A DNA stretch of 64,000 bases, taken from the NCBI GenBank assembly GCA_964515755.1, contig CAZEVK010000004.1, positions 4,904-68,903 of the forward strand, in the 5' to 3' direction. Shown here in pieces: positions 43,796-53,802 of the stretch. The DNA is from JAGVLN01 sp964515755. GTDB lineage: Bacteria; Pseudomonadota; Alphaproteobacteria; Rickettsiales; JABSSG01. Under the pieces are notes generated by a model. The model made no database searches. It was not told the origin of the DNA and saw only the letters and a program-made list of their open reading frames with translations. A program made the translations under genes and the position numbers. The stretch's first letter is position 1. Each line of letters starts with the position of its first letter.

Positions 43796-44545
43796 ATGTC
43801 AAAACTACTACAAGTCAAAATTCTTACATTATTCCCAGAGTTATTCCCTGGTCCACTAGACTTATCTATAACTGGAAGAGCTCTGAAGAATAAAATATGG
43901 TCATTAGAAACAATTGATATAAGAAGTTTTGCTTTAGATAAACATCGTACTGTCGATGGGTCAGTCGTTGGTGGTGGAATTGGTATGATTTTAAGACCAG
44001 ATATTCTAGAAAAAGCAATTGATTATGCTAAAGCTGATTCAGAAGATTTTACAATAATATATATGTCTCCACGTGGCGAAAAACTAACACAAAGACTAAG
44101 CGAAGAGTTTGTTAGAGAGCAAAATAAATTAATAATAATTTGTGGTAGATTTGAAGGAATAGATCAAAGAGTTATAGATCATTATAATATTAAAGAAATA
44201 AGTATCGGCGATTATGTTTTAACAGGAGGTGAAATAGCTGCATATGTTTTCTTAGATAGTTGTATTAGATTATTGCCAGGAGCTCTTTCTGATAATTCCC
44301 TCTTTACTGAAGAAAGCTTTGGAAGTGAATTAAGTAAATCACAAGAAAGAACATATCTTAATCTATTAGAATATCCTCAATATACCAAGCCTATTTCGTG
44401 GAAAAACAAATCAGTACCTGATATTTTACTTAGCGGCCATCATAAAAACATTAAAAAATGGAATTTAGAACAAGCAGAAAAGTATACAGAGACGCGTAGA
44501 CCTGATTTGTGGGAATTATATAAGAAAAACAATAAATTAAGTTGA
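43796..44545 (+). CDS. trmD: tRNA (guanine37-N1)-methyltransferase
   Basis: A SPOUT enzyme that methylates G37 of tRNAs reading CNN codons and prevents frameshifting. It is 249 residues. Signatures are ILTLFPELFPGPLDLSITGRA, GGGIGMILRPD, ICGRFEGIDQRV and the knot loop ISIGDYVLTGGE. The usual rpsP-rimM partners are not upstream; yqgE takes that place. rplS follows 65 bases later after a hairpin. Confidence 0.97.
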   Translation: MSKLLQVKILTLFPELFPGPLDLSITGRALKNKIWSLETIDIRSFALDKHRTVDGSVVGGGIGMILRPDILEKAIDYAKADSEDFTIIYMSPRGEKLTQRLSEEFVREQNKLIIICGRFEGIDQRVIDHYNIKEISIGDYVLTGGEIAAYVFLDSCIRLLPGALSDNSLFTEESFGSELSKSQERTYLNLLEYPQYTKPISWKNKSVPDILLSGHHKNIKKWNLEQAEKYTETRRPDLWELYKKNNKLS

Positions 44546-44551
44546 AAATTA

Positions 44552-44574
44552 GATTAAAATCGCTTATTTTAATC
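44552..44574 (+). promoter_or_regulatory. Hairpin in the rplS leader
   Basis: A perfect nine-pair stem GATTAAAAT/ATTTTAATC with loop CGCTT lies between trmD and rplS, about 36 bases before the rplS start. There is no T-run after it, so it is not a standard terminator. It may separate or tune expression of the ribosomal protein from trmD. Confidence 0.45.
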
Positions 44575-44610
44575 AATCAATTGAAATTTAATGCTATTTG
44601 AGGATTATTT

Positions 44611-44985
44611 ATGAATTTAGCACAACAATTCGAGCAACAACAAATTACAAAACTTTCCGAAGGAAAGGTATTTCCTAAATTTATCGCTGGGGACACTATT
44701 AAGGTTCATGTGAAAATTATCGAAGGTAATACGGAACGCGTTCAGGTTTATGAAGGATTATGTATTGGTAGAAAAAATCGTGGTTTAGGTTCAAGCTTTA
44801 CAGTTAGAAAAATCAGTCATGGTGAAGGTGTTGAGCGTATATTTCCGCTTTATTCTCCTAAAATAGCTAATATTGAACTTGTTAAAAGAGGCATAGTACG
44901 TAGAGCAAAATTATATTATATGCGTAATTTGCGTGGTAAATCTGCAAGAATTAAAACAAGATTAGACTATAGCTTACAAAGCTAA
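44611..44985 (+). CDS. rplS: 50S ribosomal protein L19
   Basis: A protein at the interface of the two ribosomal subunits. It is 124 residues with the typical N-terminal FEQQQITKL, FIAGDTIKVHVKIIEGN, and the diagnostic GLCIGRKNRGLGSSFTVRKISHGEGVER. It follows trmD as in most bacteria. A GAGG site precedes the ATG. Confidence 0.98.
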   Translation: MNLAQQFEQQQITKLSEGKVFPKFIAGDTIKVHVKIIEGNTERVQVYEGLCIGRKNRGLGSSFTVRKISHGEGVERIFPLYSPKIANIELVKRGIVRRAKLYYMRNLRGKSARIKTRLDYSLQS

Positions 44986-45005
44986 AAAAATTAAAAATTT
45001 TTAGA

Positions 45006-45869
45006 ATGATATCTTGTAAAATCAACTCATTCAATGAATTATCAGATCAGTATAGTTTATTTGTATTCGATTTATGGGGAGTAGTATATAATGGCGTTGA
45101 GTTATATACTCAAACAGTAAAATTTATTGATCATCTCCGATCTCTTAAAAAACATATAATATTCTTATCCAATGCACCAAGACCATCTAACATAACTGGT
45201 GAAAAATTAGCTAAACTAGGATTGAAAATATTAGATTCAGAAAAACTTATAACCTCTGGAGATTTTTTTCGTTTCTGTTACCAACATAATATTGATAAAA
45301 TGTTTGGACCAGATAAAAAAATTTATAACTTAGGTGGCGATTTTAATACTGATTTATTGAAAGGTTTAGACATTAATTATCCATCTGATATTTCTAATGC
45401 AAACTACATTATCCTTTCTATACTAGCGCGAAATGAAAGCGAGTTTGCGCATTGGGACAAAGAAATGTTGCAAGCAATTTCTAATAATATTCCTGCTCTT
45501 TGTATAAATCCAGATATGATTGCTTCACACGGAGATAGCATAAACTACACCCCCGGTACTTTTGCAAAAAGATATAAAGATCTTGGAGGAAGAGTATATT
45601 ATTATGGCAAACCATATCTACCTTTATATCATTACGCATTAGACTCATTTATCGAAGAAACAGGTATTAATAAGAATAAAATAATTGCTATAGGAGACTC
45701 TCTTGAAACAGATATCAAAGGCGCTACTTCATATGGTATCGATTCATTGTTACTTCTTAACGGCGTACATGCAGGTACTGATATAAATTCAAACATAATC
45801 TTAGAAAATTTATTTAAAAAATTTGAGCTAGAGCCTAAATTTTTGATGGCAAAACCAAAATTTGAATAA
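45006..45869 (+). CDS. HAD-superfamily class IIA hydrolase (NagD-like)
   Basis: A 287-residue HAD phosphatase. The nucleophile is D22 in FVFDLWGVVYNG, motif II is FLSNAPRPS, and the C-terminal motif IAIGDSLETDIKGA binds magnesium. The wording fits the alphaproteobacterial subgroup TIGR01459, of unknown substrate (sugar or nucleotide phosphates are likely). It lies 20 bases after rplS. Confidence 0.9.
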   Translation: MISCKINSFNELSDQYSLFVFDLWGVVYNGVELYTQTVKFIDHLRSLKKHIIFLSNAPRPSNITGEKLAKLGLKILDSEKLITSGDFFRFCYQHNIDKMFGPDKKIYNLGGDFNTDLLKGLDINYPSDISNANYIILSILARNESEFAHWDKEMLQAISNNIPALCINPDMIASHGDSINYTPGTFAKRYKDLGGRVYYYGKPYLPLYHYALDSFIEETGINKNKIIAIGDSLETDIKGATSYGIDSLLLLNGVHAGTDINSNIILENLFKKFELEPKFLMAKPKFE

Positions 45870-45950
45870 AATAGATTTTTAGGTAATTGATTATAACTTC
45901 TAGTTATGTTACTTAATACTAATAGAATTATTAAGTTATAGGATAAGTTT

Positions 45951-47204
45951 ATGAAAAAAGTTATAATTTCTGGAATGATTGGCAATGCACTCGAATGGTA
46001 CGATTTTGCATTATATGGACATTTCGTTATTATACTCAGCAAATTATTCTTCCCAACAACTGATCCTTATTTAGCAACACTTGCAACTTACGCAGCATTT
46101 GCTGCTGGCTTCATTATGCGACCTGCTGGAGCCTTGATATTTGGCTATATAGGTGATAAATATGGTCGTAGAGCATCGCTTTCCGCATCCATATTAATGA
46201 TGGCTATCCCAACTGCTTGTATTGGCTTATTACCAACATATGAAAGTATAGGAATCTGGGCACCAATTATGCTAGTAATTATTAGATTACTACAAGGAGC
46301 ATCTATAGGTGGTGAGTTTAGTGGATGTATTGCATTCTTAGTTGAATACTCGCCAACGAAAAAAAGAGGACTTGTTGGCAGTGCAAGTATGGTTAGTTTA
46401 TGTGCTGGTATGTTACTTGGTTCTATTGTTGCTACTACCGTATCAAAATCAATGCCTGAGGCGGTTTTTGAAACTTGGGGTTGGAGAATTCCATTCTTAA
46501 TAGGTATGCTTATTGGTCTCGTTGGTATATATGTTCGCATCAGCTTACATGAAAGTCCAGTCTATCTTAAAGCAAAAGCACATAATGACCTTTCAAAACA
46601 ACCTTTACGTGAGGTATTAAAAATTTATTCAAAAGAATTATGCGTGGCTATAGGTTTATATCTAATGGTTACTGTGCCATTTTATACTTTCACAATCTTT
46701 GTTAAGAACTTTATGTCTGCTAATTTAGGATATTCATATACAGATTCTCTAACAATTAACCTTATTAGCATCACTTTAGCAATGTTGCTAATGCCATTTT
46801 CTGCGTGGCTTTCTGACAAGCATGGTCGTAAACCTATAATGCTTTACACGACTTATGCGATGATTGTATTAATCTATCCTATTTTCTGGCTTTTAATCAA
46901 CGGCGAATATGAGCAAGCTTTGATTTCTCAGCTTATATTTGCTATACTAGTTGGAATGTATATGGGACCAATTCCTGCAACTTTAGTAGAAATGTTTCCA
47001 ACTAGAGTTAGATTTACCGGTGTAGCACTATCTTATAATATAAGTGCAGGTATATTTGGCGGCTCTGCACCTTTAATTGGCACATGGTTAATGCAAATTA
47101 CTGGTAAACAAGATGTTATAGCTTTATATATCATAATATTTGCTATAATAACATTAGTGTCACTAAAATTTTATAAAGAAACATACCGTAAGCAATTGTC
47201 ATAA
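45951..47204 (+). CDS. MFS transporter, metabolite:H+ symporter (ProP-like)
   Basis: A 417-residue, 12-helix transporter. The N-terminus GMIGNALEWYDFALYGHF and the loop GYIGDKYGRRASL mark the metabolite:H+ symporter family (ProP, ShiA, KgtP). Rickettsiales have many ProP-like paralogues, so the substrate cannot be inferred; osmolytes or organic acids are typical. It lies between the HAD gene and the broken comEC. Confidence 0.92.
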   Translation: MKKVIISGMIGNALEWYDFALYGHFVIILSKLFFPTTDPYLATLATYAAFAAGFIMRPAGALIFGYIGDKYGRRASLSASILMMAIPTACIGLLPTYESIGIWAPIMLVIIRLLQGASIGGEFSGCIAFLVEYSPTKKRGLVGSASMVSLCAGMLLGSIVATTVSKSMPEAVFETWGWRIPFLIGMLIGLVGIYVRISLHESPVYLKAKAHNDLSKQPLREVLKIYSKELCVAIGLYLMVTVPFYTFTIFVKNFMSANLGYSYTDSLTINLISITLAMLLMPFSAWLSDKHGRKPIMLYTTYAMIVLIYPIFWLLINGEYEQALISQLIFAILVGMYMGPIPATLVEMFPTRVRFTGVALSYNISAGIFGGSAPLIGTWLMQITGKQDVIALYIIIFAIITLVSLKFYKETYRKQLS

Positions 47205-47212
47205 AATTATAA

Positions 47213-49213
47213 TTGTTTAAAAAACTACATAATTTCATTACTACACAATTTTACCTGGATCAAAAATCTTGGGTTTTATGGTTAATAGCTTTTTTCTGCT
47301 TCGGCATTATTCTATATTTTTCTTTACCTACAGAACCAAGTTTTTATATAGAGATTATTATATTTCTAGCAGTCTTAGTTACTGTAATTATATGTCGTCG
47401 TAAAAAGTTTGATGGCTACCGATTCTGTTACTATGCTTATCAATTGGTTTAATGTGCGCAACTTACCGAACTATAAATGTCTTATCTCCTAAACTAGATC
47501 ATGAAATAAAATTAGCAAAAATTTCTGGCAGAGTATTAAGTATAACTCCTGTAATAAAAGGTTCTCAGGTTGTATTAGATAAAATTTATATTAAAGACTT
47601 TGGTAATAAAAAATTTCCTAAGAAAGCCAAAATTACAATTAAAGGTAATAAAAAATTAGATGAAATAGAAATTGGAGATTATATTAAATTTCGTGCGACT
47701 TTATGGCCATCTAGTAAACCATTTGTACCTAGAGAATACGACTTTTCTAGGCAAAACTTCTTTGATCAAATTGGAGTTACTGNNNNNNNNNNTATAACAA
47801 TTCAAATATTTATGTTATAAAAAAAACCATAATAAAGTAGCAAATTATATTTCCAATTTACGAATCTATCTTTCAAAACGTATCAAAAATGTCTTAGGAG
47901 AAAAAATGGTAGCATTGCTACAGCATTAATTATTGGAGAACAAAGCGCTATCGATAAAGCAATATTATCAGATATGCGTATTTCTGGCCTTACTCATATT
48001 TTATCAGTATCAGGACTGCATTTATCTATAGTATCAATCATCTGCATTTTCTGCATAAGATTTTTACTTAGCTTTTCAGTTTATATATGCCAAAAATATG
48101 ATACCAAAAAAATTGCAGCATATTTTTCCTTATTATTTACTTTAGGATATCTCCTAATTTCTGGGATGCAAATTGCTACCTTAAGATCATATATCATGGT
48201 GGTTTGTGTTATTATGGCAGTTCTATTAGATCGTCAAGAATACGCTCTAAGATCTGTTTGTGTAGCAGCTTTCATTATGCTTCTTATTAATCCTGAATCT
48301 ATAACACATCCAAGCTTTCAAATGTCATTTGCAGCAGTAATAGCTTTAGTATCTGGATATGAATATTATTTAACAAAATTTTTAAGCAATACTGAGTATA
48401 CCAACTTTGATCGAATTAAACGTTATTTTTTTGGAACGTTAGCAGCAACTTTTATAGCTGGACTTGCAACAGCACCTTTTGCTATTTATCATTTCAATCA
48501 GTATGCAAATTATTCAATCTTAGCAAATTTAATAGTAGCTCCTATTACCTCATTTATAATTATGCCTTCTGTTGTCTTAACCTGCATTTTCTTTCCTTTC
48601 GGCTTAGAAAAACTTTCATTATGGATATTAAATTATGGCATAGAGTTTTTGATTTATATAGCTAACAAGGTTAGTCACCTACCTAGAGCACTAGTAATGT
48701 TACCAAACATGAGTGTAGAAACTTTAATGTTATTTGTTATTGGTTTGCTTTGGTTATGCTTGTGGCAACAAAAATGGCATTTTTTGGCGTTATCCCTATT
48801 ATTATTGCTATTATCTTATTACTTATTACACCCAGCCAAACTTAATAATTGACGCTCATACTGGTATAATTATGTTACGTAGCAGCGATAATAATTTAGT
48901 AAGGACTGAGAACAAACGTAGATTATCAGATTTTATGCAAGGTTATTTTAATGCACGAATGCAAACAAATAAAATCATTAGCATCAATAATAAGAAGTAT
49001 TTAGAAGAGTTTAATTGTGATGAAGCCCAATGTTTTATTGGCAATAATTATAAATTATATTTCCCTCGTAACAACACAAATTTACTGCTTAAAATTAAGT
49101 TGCTTGATAATAAAGACTTAAAAAGTAATGGCTCATATTTTATTACTCTCAAGCCAAGTGAACCTAAAATAGAATCAGTTATTGACTCTCTGCAATATCG
49201 ACCTTGGAGCTAA
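47213..49213 (+). pseudogene. comEC: ComEC/Rec2-family DNA uptake channel gene, disrupted
   Basis: Pieces of one ComEC protein lie in different frames. The TTG at 47213 opens a membrane N-terminus (WLIAFFCFGIILYFSLP). The frame shifts near 47437 (one T missing) into LSIGLMCATYRTIN and the OB-fold-like part. An assembly gap of ten N follows (47783-47792). After it the frame must change again near 47836 before the competence core, which includes IIGEQSAIDKAILSDMRISG and HILSVSGLHLSIV. Near 48840 a further shift leads to the C-terminal part LIIDAHTGIIMLRS to 49213. The total of about 667 codons is full family length, so decay is recent or the local sequence is poor. Confidence 0.85.
47783..47792. 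other. Assembly gap (10 N) within comEC
   Basis: Ten undetermined bases. The reading frames on the two sides do not agree, so the true gap length is unknown and part of the comEC disruption may be technical. Confidence 0.99.
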
Positions 49214-49289
49214 TTTGTAATATTGTCTTATAGCATTACTTATGTTAAATTGTTTTTTACTCAAGTTATAAGTTAACTTATTATCAGGA

Positions 49290-50675
49290 ATGACATTAAA
49301 ATCTATAATCCTTAATACAGATTCATATATTTCTTCTCATTATTTACAATATCCAAATAATATGCAGGAAATTTCTTGTTACATTGAGTCAAGAGGCGGA
49401 AAATTCGAAAAAGTTTTGTTTTTTGGATTGCAGATTTTTTTAAAAGAATACTTATCAAAACCTATAACAAAAGAAAATATTATATTTGGAGAAGAATTTC
49501 TAAACTCTCATGGATTAGTTTTCAATAAAGCTGGCTGGGAATATATATTAGAGAAGCATAATGGATATTTGCCTATTGAAATCGAAGCTATTCCTGAAGG
49601 TATATTAATTCCTAATCAAAATGTAATGGTGCAAGTCAGAAATACAGACCCTAATTGTGCATGGCTTCCCTCTTACATTGAAACAGCTTTACTTAGAGCA
49701 GTTTGGTATCCTTCAACAGTTGCAACTATTTCTTGGAATGCCAAGAAAATAATAAAAAAATATATGAGCATTACTTCTGATAATTTTGATGGCTTACTTT
49801 TCAAATTGCATGATTTTGGAGCAAGAGGCGTAAGTTCTTTAGAATCAGCATCTATCGGAGGAGCAGCTCATTTAGTAAATTTTAGAGGCACAGATACCAT
49901 TTCTGGCGTTCTTGCTGCTAAAAGATATTATAATCATGATATGGCTGGATACTCTATCCCGGCTTCTTCTCACTCTACTATTACGAGCTGGGGTAAAAAT
50001 TTTGAAAAAGAAGCATATGAAAATATTTTAGATATTTTTCTAAAAGAAAGAAAAACAGTTGCGATAGTTAGCGACTCTTACGATTTATGGCATGCCTTAG
50101 ATAATATATTTGGTAAAAAGCTCAAAGAAAAAATAATACATTCTAAAGGCACATTAGTAATTAGGCCTGATAGTGGAGAACCGAACTTAGTAGTTCTAAG
50201 GGCAGTAGATATATTAATGGATAAGTTTGGCTATAGCTTAAATAAAAAAGACTATAGGGTACTTCCATCATATTTAAGGCTTATACATGGAGATCGTATT
50301 TCTCTTGATACCATCGAATTAACCTTACAAACTTTAGAACAAAATGGTATATCAGCTGACAACATTTCGTTTGGCATGGGCGGGGAATTATTACAAAAAT
50401 GTAATAGAGATACTCTAATGTTTGCTATGAAAACTTCTGCAATAAAAATAAAAGAAGAATGGGTGGATGTTTGTAAAGATCCTATAACTGACTCTAATAA
50501 AAAATCTAAGTCAGGCAGACTAGCATTAATAAAGGAAGAAAGCCTATATAAAACAATTAGGCTAGATCAATTAGCAAATAGAGATAACCTATTGAAACCA
50601 GTATTTAGGGATGGTAAACTCCTTGTTAATTATAATTTTGAAGATATAAGAGACCTGGCCGAACAAGTCTTATAG
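49290..50675 (+). CDS. nadV: Nicotinamide phosphoribosyltransferase
   Basis: Converts nicotinamide and PRPP to nicotinamide mononucleotide. It is 461 residues, near the NAMPT/NadV length. Catalytic-site residues align with the human enzyme: R180 (DFGARGVSS), D202 (FRGTDT), H228 (PASSHSTIT), R292/D294 (IRPDSGEP). It is also related to NadV/PncB-fold enzymes, but these residues favour nicotinamide over nicotinate. Nicotinamide salvage is rare in Rickettsiales and would bypass de novo NAD synthesis. Its end overlaps the convergent nth gene by 46 bases. Confidence 0.94.
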   Translation: MTLKSIILNTDSYISSHYLQYPNNMQEISCYIESRGGKFEKVLFFGLQIFLKEYLSKPITKENIIFGEEFLNSHGLVFNKAGWEYILEKHNGYLPIEIEAIPEGILIPNQNVMVQVRNTDPNCAWLPSYIETALLRAVWYPSTVATISWNAKKIIKKYMSITSDNFDGLLFKLHDFGARGVSSLESASIGGAAHLVNFRGTDTISGVLAAKRYYNHDMAGYSIPASSHSTITSWGKNFEKEAYENILDIFLKERKTVAIVSDSYDLWHALDNIFGKKLKEKIIHSKGTLVIRPDSGEPNLVVLRAVDILMDKFGYSLNKKDYRVLPSYLRLIHGDRISLDTIELTLQTLEQNGISADNISFGMGGELLQKCNRDTLMFAMKTSAIKIKEEWVDVCKDPITDSNKKSKSGRLALIKEESLYKTIRLDQLANRDNLLKPVFRDGKLLVNYNFEDIRDLAEQVL

Positions 50676-51289
50676 AATTCACAATACTCATTAATCGGAC
50701 ATTGCTCACACAGTGGCTTTTTTGCTTTGCATATATATCTACCATGTAAAATCAGCCAATGATGAGCATGATTTAACCATTTTTTTGAAATTATTTTTAA
50801 TAAATCTTGTTCCACTTTTTCAGGGGTAGTACTATGAGAAAAGCCGATTCTTCTTGATGTACGAAATACATGAGTATCAACAGCTATAGTGGGCATGCCA
50901 AACGCACAATTCATGACAACATTAGCAGTTTTTCTACCCACACCAGGTAATGATTCCAAATCTTTCATATTATCAGGCACTATGGAATGGTATTTTTCTA
51001 CTAACTGACTACTTAATTTAATTATACTCTTAGCCTTACTATTAAAAAGCCCAATAGATTTAATGTAATATTTTAAACCTTCTTCTCCAAGATTTATCAT
51101 ATCTTTTGGAGTGGAAGTAATCATAAATAATTCTTTAGTGGCTTTGTTAACGCTTATATCAGTAGCTTGTGCTGATAAAACCACCGCCACCAATAAAGTG
51201 AAGTTATTCGTATATTTTAGCTCAGTTTTAGGATATGGATTTGCTTTAGAAAAAATGGTAAAAATACGATCTACTTGTTCTTTATCCAT
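50630..51289 (-). CDS. nth: Endonuclease III
   Basis: A base-excision repair glycosylase/AP lyase for oxidised pyrimidines, 219 residues. The helix-hairpin-helix LPGVGRKTANVV carries catalytic K120, and D138 follows in AVDTHVFR. The 4Fe-4S loop has C187, C194, C197 and C203, the same spacing as in E. coli. The convergent overlap with NAMPT places its last codons inside that gene. It complements MutM at 59062 in oxidative damage repair. Confidence 0.97.
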   Translation of the reverse strand: MDKEQVDRIFTIFSKANPYPKTELKYTNNFTLLVAVVLSAQATDISVNKATKELFMITSTPKDMINLGEEGLKYYIKSIGLFNSKAKSIIKLSSQLVEKYHSIVPDNMKDLESLPGVGRKTANVVMNCAFGMPTIAVDTHVFRTSRRIGFSHSTTPEKVEQDLLKIISKKWLNHAHHWLILHGRYICKAKKPLCEQCPINEYCEFYKTCSARSLISSKL

Positions 51290-51357
51290 AATCTTTATAT
51301 AATTTTTTCAATAGTTCAGTTATATTATGTTGTAATTGATAATATCTAAAATAGCAA

Positions 51358-52287
51358 ATGACAGTAAAAAACTATCTTGATCAAAAAAAATTGTTTGAAA
51401 TTATAAATTTTGTCACTCGCTCAGATTCTAATCCTCATGCATTAATTTTTGGTGGAAGTAAAGGAATTGGTAAAGCAACTGCAGCAAAAGATATAACAAA
51501 CCATCTTTTATCTGATCAAAATGACTTACTACATAATTTACTATGGATTAATTCTAATGAAGAGATTATTTCTATAGAACAAATCAGGAATATAAAAGAA
51601 TTTTTCAGCCAGACAATTTTAAATGATTCCTACAGAATAGTAGTAATTGATAGTGTTGATGATTTAAATATCAATTCAGCAAATGCTTTATTAAAAACTC
51701 TGGAAGAACCTCCACAAAAATCTTTGTTAATTTTAATTTCTCACAAACCACACAATTTAATTGATACAATTAAATCGCGCTGTGCTTTAATTAAATTTCG
51801 TGTTCCAGAAAATACGCATGACATTATTAATCAAAATACAAAAATTGAAATAAAAGAAGCTGAACTATTATTGAGGCTTGCGCACAACGTTCCTGGTATT
51901 GCCCTATATCTTCATCAACATCAGGGTTTTGAGTTATATGAGAATATAATCTTCGCCATTAGTAATTATAATTCATCATTTGATAACACGTATAAACTAA
52001 TTGAAAACTATTTTTCTGACAATTCAATTGAGAAGTGGCTAGTATTCGACTACTTATTCAAATATCTGTTAGAGAAAATAATAAAGACCAGTAGTATGTC
52101 CCATAGTAATGATTTATTTAAAGAAGAAAAGGAAGTTATCAATAAGCTAGTATCAAAAAGATCAACTCAAGAATGGTTTGCAATTTATGATCAGGTTATT
52201 CATTTAACAGCCTCAGCCAAAAAACTATATTTAGATTATAAAAATGTTGCTATAGTACTGATGCAATTAATTAACAAAGAGGCTTAG
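51358..52287 (+). CDS. holB: DNA polymerase III subunit delta prime
   Basis: A clamp-loader subunit with an AAA+ fold, 309 residues. The degenerate P-loop FGGSKGIGKAT (31-41), DSVDDLNINSANALLKTLEEPP and the sensor-1 region ISHKPHNLIDTIKSRCA are present. Its stop is directly followed by the metG start. Thymidylate kinase, a frequent upstream partner, is absent here. It works with HolA (13789). Confidence 0.92.
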   Translation: MTVKNYLDQKKLFEIINFVTRSDSNPHALIFGGSKGIGKATAAKDITNHLLSDQNDLLHNLLWINSNEEIISIEQIRNIKEFFSQTILNDSYRIVVIDSVDDLNINSANALLKTLEEPPQKSLLILISHKPHNLIDTIKSRCALIKFRVPENTHDIINQNTKIEIKEAELLLRLAHNVPGIALYLHQHQGFELYENIIFAISNYNSSFDNTYKLIENYFSDNSIEKWLVFDYLFKYLLEKIIKTSSMSHSNDLFKEEKEVINKLVSKRSTQEWFAIYDQVIHLTASAKKLYLDYKNVAIVLMQLINKEA

Positions 52288-53802
52288 GTGAAAAATTTTT
52301 ACGTAACTACTCCAATTTATTACGTGAATGATATCCCTCATATAGGTAGTGTTTATACAACTTTAGCAGCGGATGTTATAGCACGTTTTAAAAGGCTTGA
52401 TGGTTATAACGTTAAGTTTGTAACTGGCACTGATGAACACGGTCAAAAGGTTGAGAAAGCTGCGTTAAAAGCTGGCATGGATCCACAAACATTTACAGAC
52501 AAAGTTTCTTCAAGATTTCGCGAAACTTTTAATTTAATGAACATCAGTTACGATGATTTTATTCGAACTACTGAAACTCGCCATAAAAAAGCTACCACAG
52601 CTCTCTGGATCAATTTATTAGAGAATGGACAAATATATTTGGATAAATATTCTGGCTGGTATTCTGTACGCGATGAAGCTTTTTACAACGAAGATGAGCT
52701 AGTTGAAGGGAAAGCTCCAACAGGCTCTGAAGTAGAATGGATATCTGAAGAAAGTTACTTTTTTAGACTATCAGCTTATCAAGATAAATTATTGGAATTA
52801 TATGAAAAACAGCCAGATTTTATTTCCCCAAGTTTTAGAAAAAACGAAGTAGTAAATTTTGTTAAATTAGGTTTACGAGATTTATCGGTTTCACGTACTA
52901 CCTTTAAGTGGGGAATCCCAATACCTGGCAATAACCAACATATCATGTATGTATGGCTAGACGCTCTTACTAATTACCTTTCAGTCATTGGTTATCCTGA
53001 TATTGAGTGTGCAGATTTTAAAGCATTCTGGCCTGCAGATCTCCACATAGTTGGTAAAGATATAACTAGATTTCATGCCGTCTATTGGCCTGCATTATTA
53101 ATGGCTGCTAAAATTGATCTACCTAAACGCATAGTCAGTCATGGTTGGTGGTTAATCGAAGGCGAAAAAATGTCTAAATCTCTTGGAAACGTTATTAATC
53201 CTTTAGATTTGATAAATGAATTTGGTGTTGACGCAACAAGATATTATTTAATGCGTGAGATCTCATTTGGAAATGACGGCAACTTTACTCGCCATAGTTT
53301 TATAAAACGCATTAATAGTGAGCTAGCTAATAATATTGGTAATTTGGTACAACGGATTTTATCAATGATTTGGAAAAACTGTAACAGTAAAATTCCACAA
53401 CCTTATGAATCAGTTTACGTTCAAGAAGAGTTATTACAATTTGCCGAAAAACTAATCATCAGAATCCGTACTCAAATTGATCAACAACTTATTCATATGG
53501 TTATTGAAGATATTATCGATCTAGCGAATCGTGCAAATACTTATATTGATTATCAATCTCCGTGGGCGCTTAAGAAAACTGATGATGCTAAAATGAAATC
53601 TGTGCTATATGTACTTGCAGAAACCATTAGATATATTGGGATTTTGCTCCAACCGTTTGTTCAAGATTCTGCCGAAAAAATTCTTGATCAATTATCAATT
53701 AGCAAAGATGAGCGTGAATTTAAACATTTAAACAAGAAATATGCATTAAAAGTTGGCACTGAAATTCAAGAACCAAAAGCTGTATTTCCAAGGATAGAAT
53801 GA
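52288..53802 (+). CDS. metG: Methionine--tRNA ligase
   Basis: A class I synthetase charging tRNA-Met, 504 residues, the short form without the C-terminal dimerisation domain. HIGS (18-21) takes the HIGH position and KMSKS is at about 294-298. It begins with GTG directly after the holB stop; GAGG just upstream serves as the ribosome-binding site. The holB-metG-tatD run is tightly packed and likely one operon. Confidence 0.97.
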   Translation: MKNFYVTTPIYYVNDIPHIGSVYTTLAADVIARFKRLDGYNVKFVTGTDEHGQKVEKAALKAGMDPQTFTDKVSSRFRETFNLMNISYDDFIRTTETRHKKATTALWINLLENGQIYLDKYSGWYSVRDEAFYNEDELVEGKAPTGSEVEWISEESYFFRLSAYQDKLLELYEKQPDFISPSFRKNEVVNFVKLGLRDLSVSRTTFKWGIPIPGNNQHIMYVWLDALTNYLSVIGYPDIECADFKAFWPADLHIVGKDITRFHAVYWPALLMAAKIDLPKRIVSHGWWLIEGEKMSKSLGNVINPLDLINEFGVDATRYYLMREISFGNDGNFTRHSFIKRINSELANNIGNLVQRILSMIWKNCNSKIPQPYESVYVQEELLQFAEKLIIRIRTQIDQQLIHMVIEDIIDLANRANTYIDYQSPWALKKTDDAKMKSVLYVLAETIRYIGILLQPFVQDSAEKILDQLSISKDEREFKHLNKKYALKVGTEIQEPKAVFPRIE

